This document shows, piece by piece, positions 27,312 to 35,698 of a DNA stretch of 64,000 bases. Positions within the stretch are counted from its first letter, which is position 1; each line of letters begins with the position of its first letter. Source of the stretch: JADJPO01 sp963825645 (GTDB lineage Bacteria > Actinomycetota > Actinomycetes > Actinomycetales > Kineosporiaceae); contig CAWGTT010000007.1 in assembly GCA_963825645.1 (NCBI GenBank), positions 62,001 through 126,000 on the forward strand, in the 5' to 3' direction. The translations under genes and the position numbers were made by a program. The notes below the pieces were generated by a model. It did no database searches, had not been told where the DNA came from, and saw nothing but the letters and a program-made list of their open reading frames with translations.

Positions 27312-30300
27312 TCACGCCGGTGGCTGACTGGGCTCGCGCTCGGCAGGCGCGTCGCGGGTCGCCCTTCGTCGGGTCCGCCGGCTGAGGAGCGCTCCAACCA
27401 GAGGCAGCTCGGCGATACCTTCCGCCTCGGCGATGGCCAGTCCTTGCGCGGGCACACCGCCGATTCCGCTGAGGACGGCGTATCGGGGTCGCCACAGCGG
27501 CTGGAACTTCTCGTTGTACCGCCACAGTGACTCGATCTGCATGCTGTCGGAGAAGCGATGCAGGACTCGGCGTTCGAGGTCGCTGAGCGGGCCGTCGTCC
27601 TGTTCTCCGGCCAGGACGGCGCGCATCACGGCGAAGTTGAGGCCGAGCCCCCACTGTCCTTGCGACGTCAGGTGGTTGATGGTCTCGACCAGGATGTAGT
27701 CCGTCAGGCCGTTGGGCAGGTCGGTGTCGACGGAGCGGCGCATCACGTCCAGTGACCAGCCGCTGATGTCGTTCGCGGGGACGAAGTGGCAGAACCCGGC
27801 GGGCTTGCCGTCGGGTCCGTGGGCCACGGCGAGCAGCAGGCCGGTGTCGTCGGGATCGAACAGCCTGGACAGGGTCATCGAGAAGCCGCGCTCGATGTCG
27901 CCCTGTCGGCTCTGCGTCATCAGGGCGCGAAGCTCGCCGGCCAACGTCGGCGGCATCCGGGCCGGGTCGTAGAACCGCACCATGTATCCAGCACGCTGCA
28001 CCCGGCGATAGGCGCTCCGCAGCCCTTTCATGGCCCGCCCTTCCAGGGTGAAAGCCGGGCAGTTCACGATGGCTTCGTCGCCGATGTAGACCGGGCGTAG
28101 CCCGGCCGCCTCGTAGATCGGCAGCCACCCCGCGCCGGCGCCGAGCACGGCGAGGGACCAGCCGTGACGATCGGCGAAGGCGGTGAACTCCGCCCACGCC
28201 GTCGGCCACTGCTCCGGCGGGCCGACGGGATCGGGGGAGACCAGGCAGACACCGCCCCGGACGGCGTAGGCGACCACGCAGTCGTCGGTGAAGAACCAGG
28301 ACTTGTCACCGCGCAGGGCGAAGTAGCCCAGCGTGTCACCGCCGTACTCGGAGACCAGCCGTCGGGCGTGTGCCAGGTCGGCCCGGTGCTCACCGGGGGT
28401 GGGCTCGCGGCGCAGGCGAGGTTGGGTGAGCAGCCAGCCGAGGGGCAGCAGCAGGCTGAGGCCGACCGCCCAGAGGGCGGGGGTGAGGAAGGCGGCGCGG
28501 GCGGTGGCGCCGGTGGCCCTCGGCTGCCCGGTGGCGATCACCAGGGCGATCGACATCCCGATCACGAACAGGCCCGTGACAGCCGACAGGGCAGCGGCCC
28601 GTCGCAGCTGCCGGCTGTCGGGGTGGACCCGGAAGGCTCTCCGATGCCGGGCCAACCACCCCGCCACCAGGAGCGTGGCAAGGGTCTCCTCGACGTCGAT
28701 CCCCTTGGCCAGGTGCAGAACGGCCGTGATCACCAGAAGACCCAGGGTCACGGTCAAGGCCAGGCTGCTTCCCCGGCGGAGACCGCGGGCCAGCAGCAGC
28801 AGGGCCACGCAGGCGAAGACGAGGCTTGCCGCGGCTGTCTGCGGCAGCTGGACCGGCAGAACCTCGAGCAGGTCTCGCAACCGAAACCGCAACGGCAGAG
28901 TGAGCGCCGAGACCAGCCCCAGCATGGCGAGAACGCTGATGGCTGTTGCGGCGATCCGTCGGGTCCGCTGGCGCTGGGCGGGTTGCTGGAGGCGATCTTG
29001 GGGCAGTGGCCACCCGGCCTCACCTGGCAGCGTCGCGACAACCTGAGGGGTGCCGGGGCGAGTGGCCTGTCGGCGGGCGGCGAGCCTCTCCAGCCGGGTC
29101 GCCTCCCCGGTCGGTGTCTCAGCGAGTAGCAGGCGCACCCGCAGGTCGTGGACGACGTCGATCTCCACCCACGAGCGGCGTAGCACCGGTGTGAAGACCG
29201 GAGGCAGTCCGAACCGGCCGGAGCGGGCTTCCACATGGCGCAGGCCGCATCCGCTGTTGGCGTAGAACCCGCCGGGGATCGCCGCCAGCTCGGGTTGGTG
29301 CGTGTGCCCAGTGACAAGACCGGCGAGGCCGCCGGAGCAGACAGCCGTGGCGGCAGTGCGCGGGGCGCCGTTGGCGTGGGCGCCCCACGGGCCGAGTCGG
29401 CCGGCGCCCATCGAGGAATAGACGGTCCGTGCCACGAGGATCACCAGCGCCGAGAGCAGGGCGGTCTCGGCCAGGAGCCCGAGACCGGTGATCAGCAGCC
29501 ATCGCTGAGCGTGGCCGAACTCGTCCGAACGCGACGTCACCCGCACCACGAGCGGCAGCCGCAGCAGCAGCAGCACCAGCAGTGGCAGCAACAGCCACCA
29601 GGCCCGGCCACCCAACTGCCGGTAGACCAGACGGGACGCCACGAATCGGCCGGCGGCGCTCGGATCGGCCAGCGCCCCCAGATCGGCCATCAGCGGCGTC
29701 CGGGTCACCGCGGGCAGCACCTGCTGGACCACGTGCTGGCCCAGCGGGGAGTCCAACGGGTTGCGGGGATCGCTCAGGGCGTTCGCCGGGTCGAAGGCAT
29801 GCCCGTGTTCGCACCGCACCACGCGCCGTCCGGCCGGCGTGTCGAACTCGAGGTCGACGGACAGGGCGGTCCGCGCCCCGAGCCGCTCGGACATCGTGCG
29901 GGCCGAGACGCCGTCCCACGCCATCGGTGCGTCGTGATCGCCGACCACGACGATCACCTGCCGCCCCTCGCCGGCGGCGAACTCGGCCAGGGCCGTCGTC
30001 AAGGCCGGGTGGGCGTCCAGGGCACTCATCACGGTGCCCTCGGGCTCGCCCCACAGTTCGACGAGATCGCCGTTCAGAACGACGACCCCCGGCCCCTCCC
30101 AGGTCGAGAGCCGCGCGACGAGTTCCTGCTCGATCTGGAGCGACCCCGAGGTCGCGGCCTGACGCAGGTGCAGGTCACTCGTCACGAGCACGAGCGAGTC
30201 CGCCGGCAGCGACACGTCGATCCGATCAGGAACAGCGTGTGGCTCCTCGTCGACCTCGGCACCCGGTTCCGACGCGGGAGCGCCCGTCGGCGAGTGATCG

Positions 30301-30359
30301 GGCGGGTGATCGCGCGCGGCGGCGCCGGTCGGGTGCGCGGGATCTGCGCCGGAGGTCAT
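27312..30359 (-). CDS. Metallophosphoesterase fused to MprF-like membrane/DUF2156 module
   Basis: This 1015-residue protein has two enzyme parts. Residues 55-400 are a calcineurin-type phosphoesterase with SDLHL (61-65), NGDL (96-99), GDHD (140-143, where most have GNHD), EHGH (184-187) and GHTH (351-354). Two transmembrane helices (253-273, 287-310) are inserted between the last two motifs. Residues 468-645 hold about six helices, and 665-985 form a DUF2156 domain (EYGGDTLGYFALRGDKSWFF and CHFVPA), as in phosphatidylglycerol lysyltransferases. I infer that the last part moves an amino acid from aminoacyl-tRNA to a membrane lipid. A proline-rich tail of about 45 residues leads the protein. 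It appears intact and is transcribed alone. Confidence 0.82.
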   Translation of the reverse strand: MTSGADPAHPTGAAARDHPPDHSPTGAPASEPGAEVDEEPHAVPDRIDVSLPADSLVLVTSDLHLRQAATSGSLQIEQELVARLSTWEGPGVVVLNGDLVELWGEPEGTVMSALDAHPALTTALAEFAAGEGRQVIVVVGDHDAPMAWDGVSARTMSERLGARTALSVDLEFDTPAGRRVVRCEHGHAFDPANALSDPRNPLDSPLGQHVVQQVLPAVTRTPLMADLGALADPSAAGRFVASRLVYRQLGGRAWWLLLPLLVLLLLRLPLVVRVTSRSDEFGHAQRWLLITGLGLLAETALLSALVILVARTVYSSMGAGRLGPWGAHANGAPRTAATAVCSGGLAGLVTGHTHQPELAAIPGGFYANSGCGLRHVEARSGRFGLPPVFTPVLRRSWVEIDVVHDLRVRLLLAETPTGEATRLERLAARRQATRPGTPQVVATLPGEAGWPLPQDRLQQPAQRQRTRRIAATAISVLAMLGLVSALTLPLRFRLRDLLEVLPVQLPQTAAASLVFACVALLLLARGLRRGSSLALTVTLGLLVITAVLHLAKGIDVEETLATLLVAGWLARHRRAFRVHPDSRQLRRAAALSAVTGLFVIGMSIALVIATGQPRATGATARAAFLTPALWAVGLSLLLPLGWLLTQPRLRREPTPGEHRADLAHARRLVSEYGGDTLGYFALRGDKSWFFTDDCVVAYAVRGGVCLVSPDPVGPPEQWPTAWAEFTAFADRHGWSLAVLGAGAGWLPIYEAAGLRPVYIGDEAIVNCPAFTLEGRAMKGLRSAYRRVQRAGYMVRFYDPARMPPTLAGELRALMTQSRQGDIERGFSMTLSRLFDPDDTGLLLAVAHGPDGKPAGFCHFVPANDISGWSLDVMRRSVDTDLPNGLTDYILVETINHLTSQGQWGLGLNFAVMRAVLAGEQDDGPLSDLERRVLHRFSDSMQIESLWRYNEKFQPLWRPRYAVLSGIGGVPAQGLAIAEAEGIAELPLVGALLSRRTRRRATRDAPAEREPSQPPA

Positions 30360-30467
30360 GATGTCGCCCCCTCAGTGGTTCGTCCCACCGGACGGCGTCG
30401 CGCCACCGCCTGAGCCGATGACAATCACCGACAGGGTACCCAGGGGCCCGTTCCGCGTGATCGCGGA

Positions 30468-30655
30468 TCAGCCCGCTGGTGAGCGCGGTCGTGACGGCGT
30501 CTGGTCCCCCCACCCGGACAGGGCCTGGAGAATCGCCGCGGCGATCACGCGATGGCCCGCCCTGTTGGGATGGTCGCCGTCCGAGGCGAGCAGCTCGGTG
30601 CACTCCTCGGAGCCCTCGGCGCCTTTGAAGGCGGCTCGGGTGTCCGCGTAGTGCG
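30468..30655 (-). pseudogene. C-terminal fragment of an SGNH/GDSL hydrolase
   Basis: About 62 codons end in the typical SGNH block V catalytic region: ELLASDGDHPNRAGHRVIAA contains the D-x-x-H pair. A stop follows at 30468. The N-terminal GDSL serine block and the G and N blocks are absent, so it is a gene end without a start. Confidence 0.6.
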
Positions 30656-30726
30656 TGGAACACCCACAGCATCACCGCGAACGTCACGAAGTCGAAGATG
30701 GAGCTGAGCGGTCCGAAGGGCTCGCT
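30655..30726 (-). pseudogene. Fragment resembling a magnesium-transport P-type ATPase end
   Basis: About 24 codons read PFGPLSSIFDFVTFAVMLWVF, which closely resembles the transmembrane segment near the C-terminus of MgtA/MgtB-type ATPases (GPISSIFDxxTF). It abuts the SGNH fragment in another frame. Only this helix survives. Confidence 0.5.
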
Positions 30727-30940
30727 TCCGCGGACGTGATGTCGATCGTGAGGTGAGTCCGATAGAGCATGTGGTGACGGTGTGAATACGCCCGGCATCG
30801 GCTCAGGTCAGCCGGTCACGGCGGCGGCGCCGATGCGACGCCGTGTTTCGTTGGGCGGGTGCCCGTAGCGGCTGGGGGGCGAGGGCTGGAAGCGACGATG
30901 CGCCCGGACATCCGCAGACCGTCGGCGTTAGCGTGCTCGT

Positions 30941-32194
30941 GTGGTGCCTGGCCTTGAGTCTCACGGCGCAGCAGGGCGTGAGGCCGTTGCGCGTGGCGCG
31001 GCTGGTCCCGGCGGGGTAGGTCCGGACGTCGTGGGCGCGGTCCGCGTTCCGGACCAGCCTTCCTGGCTGGTCCCGTTCGGGGTCGTCGCCATGGTGGGCG
31101 TCGGCGCGGGGATCGTGGCGGCCGGGCTCCCAGCGGGGCGAGAGGCGCTCACTCTCGTGCTGCTCGTCGCGGCTGCCGCGCTGTGGGCACTCGCTCTGAC
31201 CGAGCGCATCACGGACCTGCGGGTGGTGGTGCCCGCGCTGGTCGGAGTGGGCCTGGCTGGAGCGGGGCTGGACTGGTTACAGTCCAGGGGCCCGGGTTTC
31301 GTCGCCGGCTACATGGCCTTGGCCGGGCTGGCGTTACGGGCGCCACGCCGTCTGGCGCTGCTGGCCGGTGTGCCTGTCCTGGCGGCCGTGGCCGCCACGG
31401 AGGCCCGTGGGTCTCGCACCGCGACGAGCGCGGTCCTGTCTGTGGCGCTCGGCGCGGGCTTCCTGTTCCTGGTCTCGGCGTTCGCGGCGATGAACCGGGA
31501 CGCCCGGCGCCAGGCGGTGCAGCTGATGGAGCAGCAGGCCCTGACGCAGCGGGCCCGCGAGCAGGCCGTGGCGCTGGCAGAGCGCTCCCGCTTGGCTCGG
31601 GAGCTGCATGACGTGCTCGCCCACAGCCTGGCCGGGCTCACCGTCCAGCTCGAGGCCGCCCGGCTTCTGGCGGACACGTCCGGGTCGGACGCCAGGGTGG
31701 TCGAGCAGATCGCGCGAGCCCAGGCGTTGGCACGCGAAGGCATGTCCGACGCGACGCGGGCGGTCCGGGCGCTGCGCGGCGACGAGATGCCGGGTCCTGC
31801 CGCCCTGTCGCGGCTCGTCGCGAACTTCGAGCGGTCCTCGGGAGTACCGACTGCTTTCGAGGTCGAGGGGACTGCGGCCCCGCTGGCCGCGGAGGCCGGT
31901 CTCACCCTGTACCGGACCGTCCAGGAGTGCCTGACCAACGTGGCCAAGCACGCCGGGCGGGGCGCTGCGGCGCACGTGTGGGTGCGGTGGGGGGTCAGTG
32001 AGGTCGAGGTCGCTGTCGCCGACCGTGGTGGGGACGGCGCGGGCTCCGGGATGCCCTCGAGCGGCAGCGGTTTGACCGGGATGTCCGAGCGGGCGGCGTC
32101 GTTGGGCGGCACACTGGTCGCAGGATCGACCGGCTCCGGGTTCGAGGTGCGCCTGACGCTCCCGCTCGATGCGCAGGAGGGGGTTACCGGATGA
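30941..32194 (+). CDS. NarL-family sensor histidine kinase
   Basis: The 417-residue kinase has about five to six N-terminal helices (residues 40-190), a short coiled coil rich in glutamine and arginine, and a HisKA_3 domain with the phospho-acceptor RELHDVLAHSL (His about 223). An ATPase domain follows with TVQECLTNVAKHAG (N box) and GSGLTGMSERA (G box). There is no large external loop, so it probably senses a membrane or intramembrane signal. The stop overlaps the response regulator start (ATGA), which makes a standard pair. The GTG start has no strong ribosome site; start choice is moderate. Confidence 0.88.
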   Translation: MVPGLESHGAAGREAVARGAAGPGGVGPDVVGAVRVPDQPSWLVPFGVVAMVGVGAGIVAAGLPAGREALTLVLLVAAAALWALALTERITDLRVVVPALVGVGLAGAGLDWLQSRGPGFVAGYMALAGLALRAPRRLALLAGVPVLAAVAATEARGSRTATSAVLSVALGAGFLFLVSAFAAMNRDARRQAVQLMEQQALTQRAREQAVALAERSRLARELHDVLAHSLAGLTVQLEAARLLADTSGSDARVVEQIARAQALAREGMSDATRAVRALRGDEMPGPAALSRLVANFERSSGVPTAFEVEGTAAPLAAEAGLTLYRTVQECLTNVAKHAGRGAAAHVWVRWGVSEVEVAVADRGGDGAGSGMPSSGSGLTGMSERAASLGGTLVAGSTGSGFEVRLTLPLDAQEGVTG

Positions 32195-32910
32195 GCGAGG
32201 CCCTTGAGGCGGGCGCATCCGAGCGGGTGGTCCGGGTGCTGGTCGCCGACGACCAGAAGGTCGTCCGCGACGGCCTGGCTCTGATGCTCGCGCTGCTGCC
32301 CGGTATCGAGGTGGTGGGGTCGGCCGTCGACGGGGACGACGCCGTGCGGCAGGCCTGCGCGCTGTCCCCGGACGTCGTCCTGATGGACCTACGGATGCCG
32401 CACTGCGATGGCGTGGAGGCTACTCGGCGGCTGGCGCAGCAGCAGCCCGTCGCGCGTGTAGTCGTGCTGACGACGTACTCCGACGACGAGTCGGTCTTCG
32501 CCGCCCTCCAGGCTGGGGCGCTCGGGTTCCTCACCAAGGCGGCTGGAGCCGAGGAGATCCGCCAGGCCGTCACGGCGGTCGCGGCGGGTCACGCTCAGCT
32601 CGACACCGGCGTGCAGCGGATGCTTATCGAGGCGCTGGCTCGCGGGGAGCGGGTCGGCGTGCCCGGCGACGGCCAGGGTGGCGGCCGCGCCGCTGAGGCC
32701 CGACCGGAGCTGCCCCACCCGTTGACCCCACGCGAGGTCGACGTTCTCACCCGCATTGCCGAAGGCCTGTCGAACGCCGAGATCGCCGCGACCCTGGTCG
32801 TCTCGGAGGCGACAGTCAAGACACACGTCAACCACCTGCTCGCCAAGACCGGCTTGCGGGACCGGGCCCAGCTCGTGGCCTACGCATACCGGCACCGCCT
32901 GCTCGGCTAG
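32191..32910 (+). CDS. NarL/LuxR-type response regulator
   Basis: The 239-residue protein has a receiver domain with the acidic pocket ADDQ, phospho-acceptor D66 in VVLMDLRMP, a conserved T in VVLTTYSDD and K in FLTKAAGA. A glycine-rich linker follows, then a LuxR HTH (LTPREVDVLTRIAEGLSNAE and following, residues about 178-232). It is the partner of the kinase with which it overlaps. The gene just downstream (a membrane protein at 33072) is a plausible target, but this is inference. Confidence 0.9.
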   Translation: MSEALEAGASERVVRVLVADDQKVVRDGLALMLALLPGIEVVGSAVDGDDAVRQACALSPDVVLMDLRMPHCDGVEATRRLAQQQPVARVVVLTTYSDDESVFAALQAGALGFLTKAAGAEEIRQAVTAVAAGHAQLDTGVQRMLIEALARGERVGVPGDGQGGGRAAEARPELPHPLTPREVDVLTRIAEGLSNAEIAATLVVSEATVKTHVNHLLAKTGLRDRAQLVAYAYRHRLLG

Positions 32911-33071
32911 GACGCGTCGCCGTGATGTCCACCCGTGGGTGGACGCCGGCCGCGGTGGAGGATCCATCCGCGCGCCGATGGGTTTGCGCCGCATCGTCTC
33001 TAGCGTCGGAGACGGCCGACGAGCCCGCTGGACGAGCGGAGCCGGGACGGTCCCGACACCAGGAGTTCTCG

Positions 33072-33587
33072 ATGTCCACCAGCCAGTACCTACTCAACCT
33101 CGGACTGCTCGCCTACATCCTGTGGGCCAACCTCGGCACTCGGCCGATCACCCGGACCCGGCTGACGCTGCCGCTGGTCATCGTCGTGGGTGTCGCCGTG
33201 GGGTTCCTCAGCCACGTCCCGACCGCCGGTAACGACGCCACCCTCGAGGTCGTCCTCGCCCTCGCCGGTGCCGCCCTCGGCGTCGCGGCGGGGCTGCTCG
33301 TGAGAGTGGAACGCACGACGAACGGCACGCAGGTGATGCGGGCCGGCGCCGCCTACGCGGCCCTGTGGGTCGCGGTGATCGGTGGCCGGATGCTCTTCGC
33401 CTACGGCGCCGACCATTGGTACCCCCGGCAGATCGCCCAGTTCTCGATCACCCACCGGATCACCGGGGCGGACGCCTGGACCTCCGCGTTCGTGCTGATG
33501 GCGCTGGCCATGGTTCTGACCCGGGTCGCCGTCACAGCCCTGCGGACAGCGCAGGTCGCTCGGCGTCCGGTCGGGGCCCCGGCCTGA
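33072..33587 (+). CDS. Membrane protein (CcdC/DUF1453-like), unknown function
   Basis: The 171-residue protein has about five helices (LLNLGLLAYILWANLGTRPI, LTLPLVIVVGVAVGFL and following). The ATG at 33072 is preceded by AGGAG. The N-terminal Y-x-L-W plus a central R-x-x-x-x-R pattern recalls CcdC-type proteins, but this is a weak match. It follows the two-component genes on the same strand after 160 bases. Its last 27 codons and stop are duplicated about 1 kb downstream. Confidence 0.6.
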   Translation: MSTSQYLLNLGLLAYILWANLGTRPITRTRLTLPLVIVVGVAVGFLSHVPTAGNDATLEVVLALAGAALGVAAGLLVRVERTTNGTQVMRAGAAYAALWVAVIGGRMLFAYGADHWYPRQIAQFSITHRITGADAWTSAFVLMALAMVLTRVAVTALRTAQVARRPVGAPA

Positions 33588-33610
33588 ACGCCGTGGGCGC
33601 CCCAACGACC
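33509..33610 (+). repeat. 102-bp direct repeat, left copy
   Basis: Covers the end of the 171-residue membrane protein gene and 23 bases beyond its stop. The right copy at 34565-34666 differs at about four positions (96% identity). The repeats flank a 954-base segment with the lipoprotein gene. Confidence 0.85.
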
Positions 33611-33725
33611 GTGCGCCGCCGACGCGCACACGGTGATGGCCGACCCCAGCACGTGGTGGAAGGTGTGTCGCCGCAGGACCGCCAGCCGAAGAAGTGCACG
33701 CCGACGGCCAAGTGATCCACGGCAG
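33600..33725 (-). pseudogene. Scrap of a membrane-protein gene
   Basis: On the minus strand, VDHLAVGVHFFGWRS continues one base out of register as RRHTFHHVLGSAITVC. This is typical of one transmembrane hairpin of a small integral membrane protein. No start, stop or further helices are found. It lies in the 342-base gap before the lipoprotein, where I see nothing else. Confidence 0.35.
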
Positions 33726-33929
33726 GGTTCGGTCTCTGTCCTCCGCTGACGCCGTACGGGTGTGATGCCGTTGTCGTTGAGGCGGCTGCCGCGGCCACGG
33801 CCGTGGTGCCGCCTCTCGCGGCTCGGACTGGCCCGAGACCGGGTCGGCGTCAGGACTATGAGTGGGGGAACAGGCCTGGTTGAGTGGGGATGGCACAAAG
33901 TAGGTGAGTCGCGTGGAATGGGGTGTCCC

Positions 33930-34541
33930 GTGAACAGACTGTTCGTGCTGGTGGCTGCCGCCACCTTGCTAGCGGCGTGTTCGGGAGCCTCGGACAGCAC
34001 GTCGCCGTCGCCGTCGATCTCGTCGTCGCCGTTGACGTCTGCGAGCACGTCCCTCGCCGGTTCTGGGACCCCGCCGACGGATGAGCAGGTCGCCTGGGCC
34101 GGGCGTGTGTGTACTGACGCGGGCCAGCTCAAGACGTCGATCCAGGGCTTGGCCGCGGCGGCGACGACCGGCGGTGGGGATGTCCAGACCCGCCTCTCTG
34201 CGCAGATCGAGACGATCAAGACGTCGGCGACCACGTTGACCGACACGGTTGCCGCGGTTCCGTCCGGCGGTCTTGACGACCCGGACCTGATGGCGGTGCA
34301 GACCTCGTCCGAGCAACTGCGTTCGTCCATCGACACGCTCGAGACCGCGGTGAACGACGTGCAGGGCACCTCAGGAGCGGCTAGGGCCCGGGCGCTGGCC
34401 GATGTCGTCGCCGCCGTAAACGCCCCGCTGACCGCGTTGGGCGCCACCACCGATGCGATAGGCACCGCCGCCAAGAACGGAACGGGGGCGATCGGCCAGG
34501 CCTTTGCGGCCAACAGTTCCTGCAGTGCGTTGACGTCGTAG
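33930..34541 (+). CDS. Putative lipoprotein, unknown function
   Basis: The 203-residue protein has a lipoprotein signal (VNRLFVLVAAATLLAACSG) with a clear lipobox LAAC, then a serine-rich spacer of about 30 residues. The rest is helix-rich and low in aromatics, with only two further cysteines (VCTDAG and near the C-terminus), suggesting an extracytoplasmic helical bundle. GTG 33930 is chosen; an ATG four codons earlier would add MGCP. Its flanks are 102-bp direct repeats, so it may be a small inserted segment. Confidence 0.7.
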   Translation: MNRLFVLVAAATLLAACSGASDSTSPSPSISSSPLTSASTSLAGSGTPPTDEQVAWAGRVCTDAGQLKTSIQGLAAAATTGGGDVQTRLSAQIETIKTSATTLTDTVAAVPSGGLDDPDLMAVQTSSEQLRSSIDTLETAVNDVQGTSGAARARALADVVAAVNAPLTALGATTDAIGTAAKNGTGAIGQAFAANSSCSALTS

Positions 34542-34564
34542 CGCGCGTGGGGTCAGATGCCCCT

Positions 34565-34666
34565 CATGGTTCTGACCCGGGTCGCCGTCACGGCCCTGCG
34601 GACAGCGCAGGTCGCTCGGCGTCCGGTCGGGGCCCCGGCCTGAACGCCATGAGCGCCCCAGCGACC
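34565..34666 (+). repeat. 102-bp direct repeat, right copy
   Basis: This copy carries an orphan 3' end of the membrane-protein gene (codons for LTRVAVTALRTAQVARRPVG and stop) without the body. It is 96% identical to 33509-33610. Confidence 0.85.
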
Positions 34667-34756
34667 AACGTGGCGTTCCGCGGTGGTGATCACGGCTGCC
34701 GCACGCGCCGACGGGCTGCCCTTGGCAGGGGCGCCCGCTCGGCGCACAGTGGAGGG

Positions 34757-34960
34757 ATGACACCTGACAGCAGCGACAACCAGCCGCGAGAGCCGGCCCC
34801 GGACTTGGAGTACGACCTCGCGCACGAGGGCGAGGCCGCCGGCCGGGTCGCCGGTGCACCCTCCAGGTCGGAGCACCAGCACATCTACGTCGCAACGCAG
34901 AAGGACGGCGACGACGGCGACTACGGCTACGACCTGGCTCACGACGTCCCCGGCCGGTGA
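34757..34960 (+). CDS. Small acidic protein with two YDLAH motifs
   Basis: The 67-residue protein follows a GGAGG site. It is strongly acidic (about 16 Asp/Glu) and contains EYDLAHEGE near residue 20 and GYDLAHDVPG at the end, separated by SEHQHIYVATQKDGD. No hydrophobic core is evident and it may be disordered alone. I cannot name a family. It sits outside the direct-repeat segment and converges with the protoglobin gene. Confidence 0.6.
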   Translation: MTPDSSDNQPREPAPDLEYDLAHEGEAAGRVAGAPSRSEHQHIYVATQKDGDDGDYGYDLAHDVPGR

Positions 34961-34978
34961 CACCGCGCGCCTGAACAT

Positions 34979-35023
34979 CGTCAGGGTGAGGTGGTGCCCC
35001 AGCAGATGGGTCAGAACCCTCAC
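34979..35023. repeat. Dispersed palindromic element, copy A
   Basis: Matches 48685-48733 (shared blocks CGTCAGGGTGAGGT, GCCCCAGC, GGGTCAGAACC). It lies between two convergent genes. The arms here are imperfect, with one extra C in the right arm. Confidence 0.6.
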
Positions 35024-35093
35024 CCGGAAGGCGATCACGAGGATGCCACCGACGGCGGCCCAACCGAGTCTGGACGACAGAGTCGAACGGGCC

Positions 35094-35690
35094 TCAGGTC
35101 CGCCCGACCTGTGTCTGAGCCTGCTTCAGCGCCGCCGCGATCTCCTGGTCCCTCAGCCGCTCCAGCAGCGCTTCGGGCATGCCGACGACGTCGAAGAGAG
35201 CCGAAGCGATCGCGTGGTCGTAGCCCTCGACGATGATGGCGCCGACTGTCGCGGCGAGGCGCCGGAACGCCTGCACCAGCTTTGCTCCGTCCGTCGCGTC
35301 GAGCCCGGAGCTGTCTACGTTCTCGGCGACGAAACTGACGGTGAAGTCGGCCATCGCCATCATCATCGGGTTGCTGACCTTGCGTAGCACGTGGACCAGG
35401 CCCACCATCGCCATCCAGGCGAAGTACTGGTCGTCCAACGGTCCGTTCACGGTACGCCGCCACCAGTGCGACAGGGTGCCCTCCCGCGCCGGCCGCTCGC
35501 CGTCCCGGAAGACCTTGGCCGTCGTCGGATGGGCGTAGAGCGTGTCGTAGAAGCCCTTGACGACCTCATCCTCCAACTCCAGCAACATGTCACGGTTGGA
35601 GACGATCACTGCGGCGTCCTGTGCAGTGAAGCGACTCCCCGGTGGCATGTCCGCGATCGCCGCGCGGGCGATGGCCAGCATCGGTTCCAT
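35094..35690 (-). CDS. Protoglobin (sensor-globin fold)
   Basis: The 198-residue protein matches the protoglobin family in length and pattern: an N-terminal helix (PPGSRFTAQDAAVIVSNRDM), the distal-side segment YFAWMAMVGLVHVLRKV with the likely proximal haem ligand H100, and a final AFRRLAATVGAIIVEGYDHA helix. No signalling domain is fused to it, so any output must come from a partner. It lies 8 bases downstream of a Roadblock/LC7 gene, so the two are probably one operon. I infer an oxygen, NO or redox sensor role. Confidence 0.82.
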   Translation of the reverse strand: MEPMLAIARAAIADMPPGSRFTAQDAAVIVSNRDMLLELEDEVVKGFYDTLYAHPTTAKVFRDGERPAREGTLSHWWRRTVNGPLDDQYFAWMAMVGLVHVLRKVSNPMMMAMADFTVSFVAENVDSSGLDATDGAKLVQAFRRLAATVGAIIVEGYDHAIASALFDVVGMPEALLERLRDQEIAAALKQAQTQVGRT

Positions 35691-35698
35691 TGCTTCGC

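Larger units (their letters stand above)
30360..30940. other. Stretch holding only gene scraps
   Basis: No intact gene lies between the fusion gene and the histidine kinase. The minus strand carries the two unrelated fragments listed below. The remaining 30736-30940 shows nothing I can identify. Confidence 0.55.
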
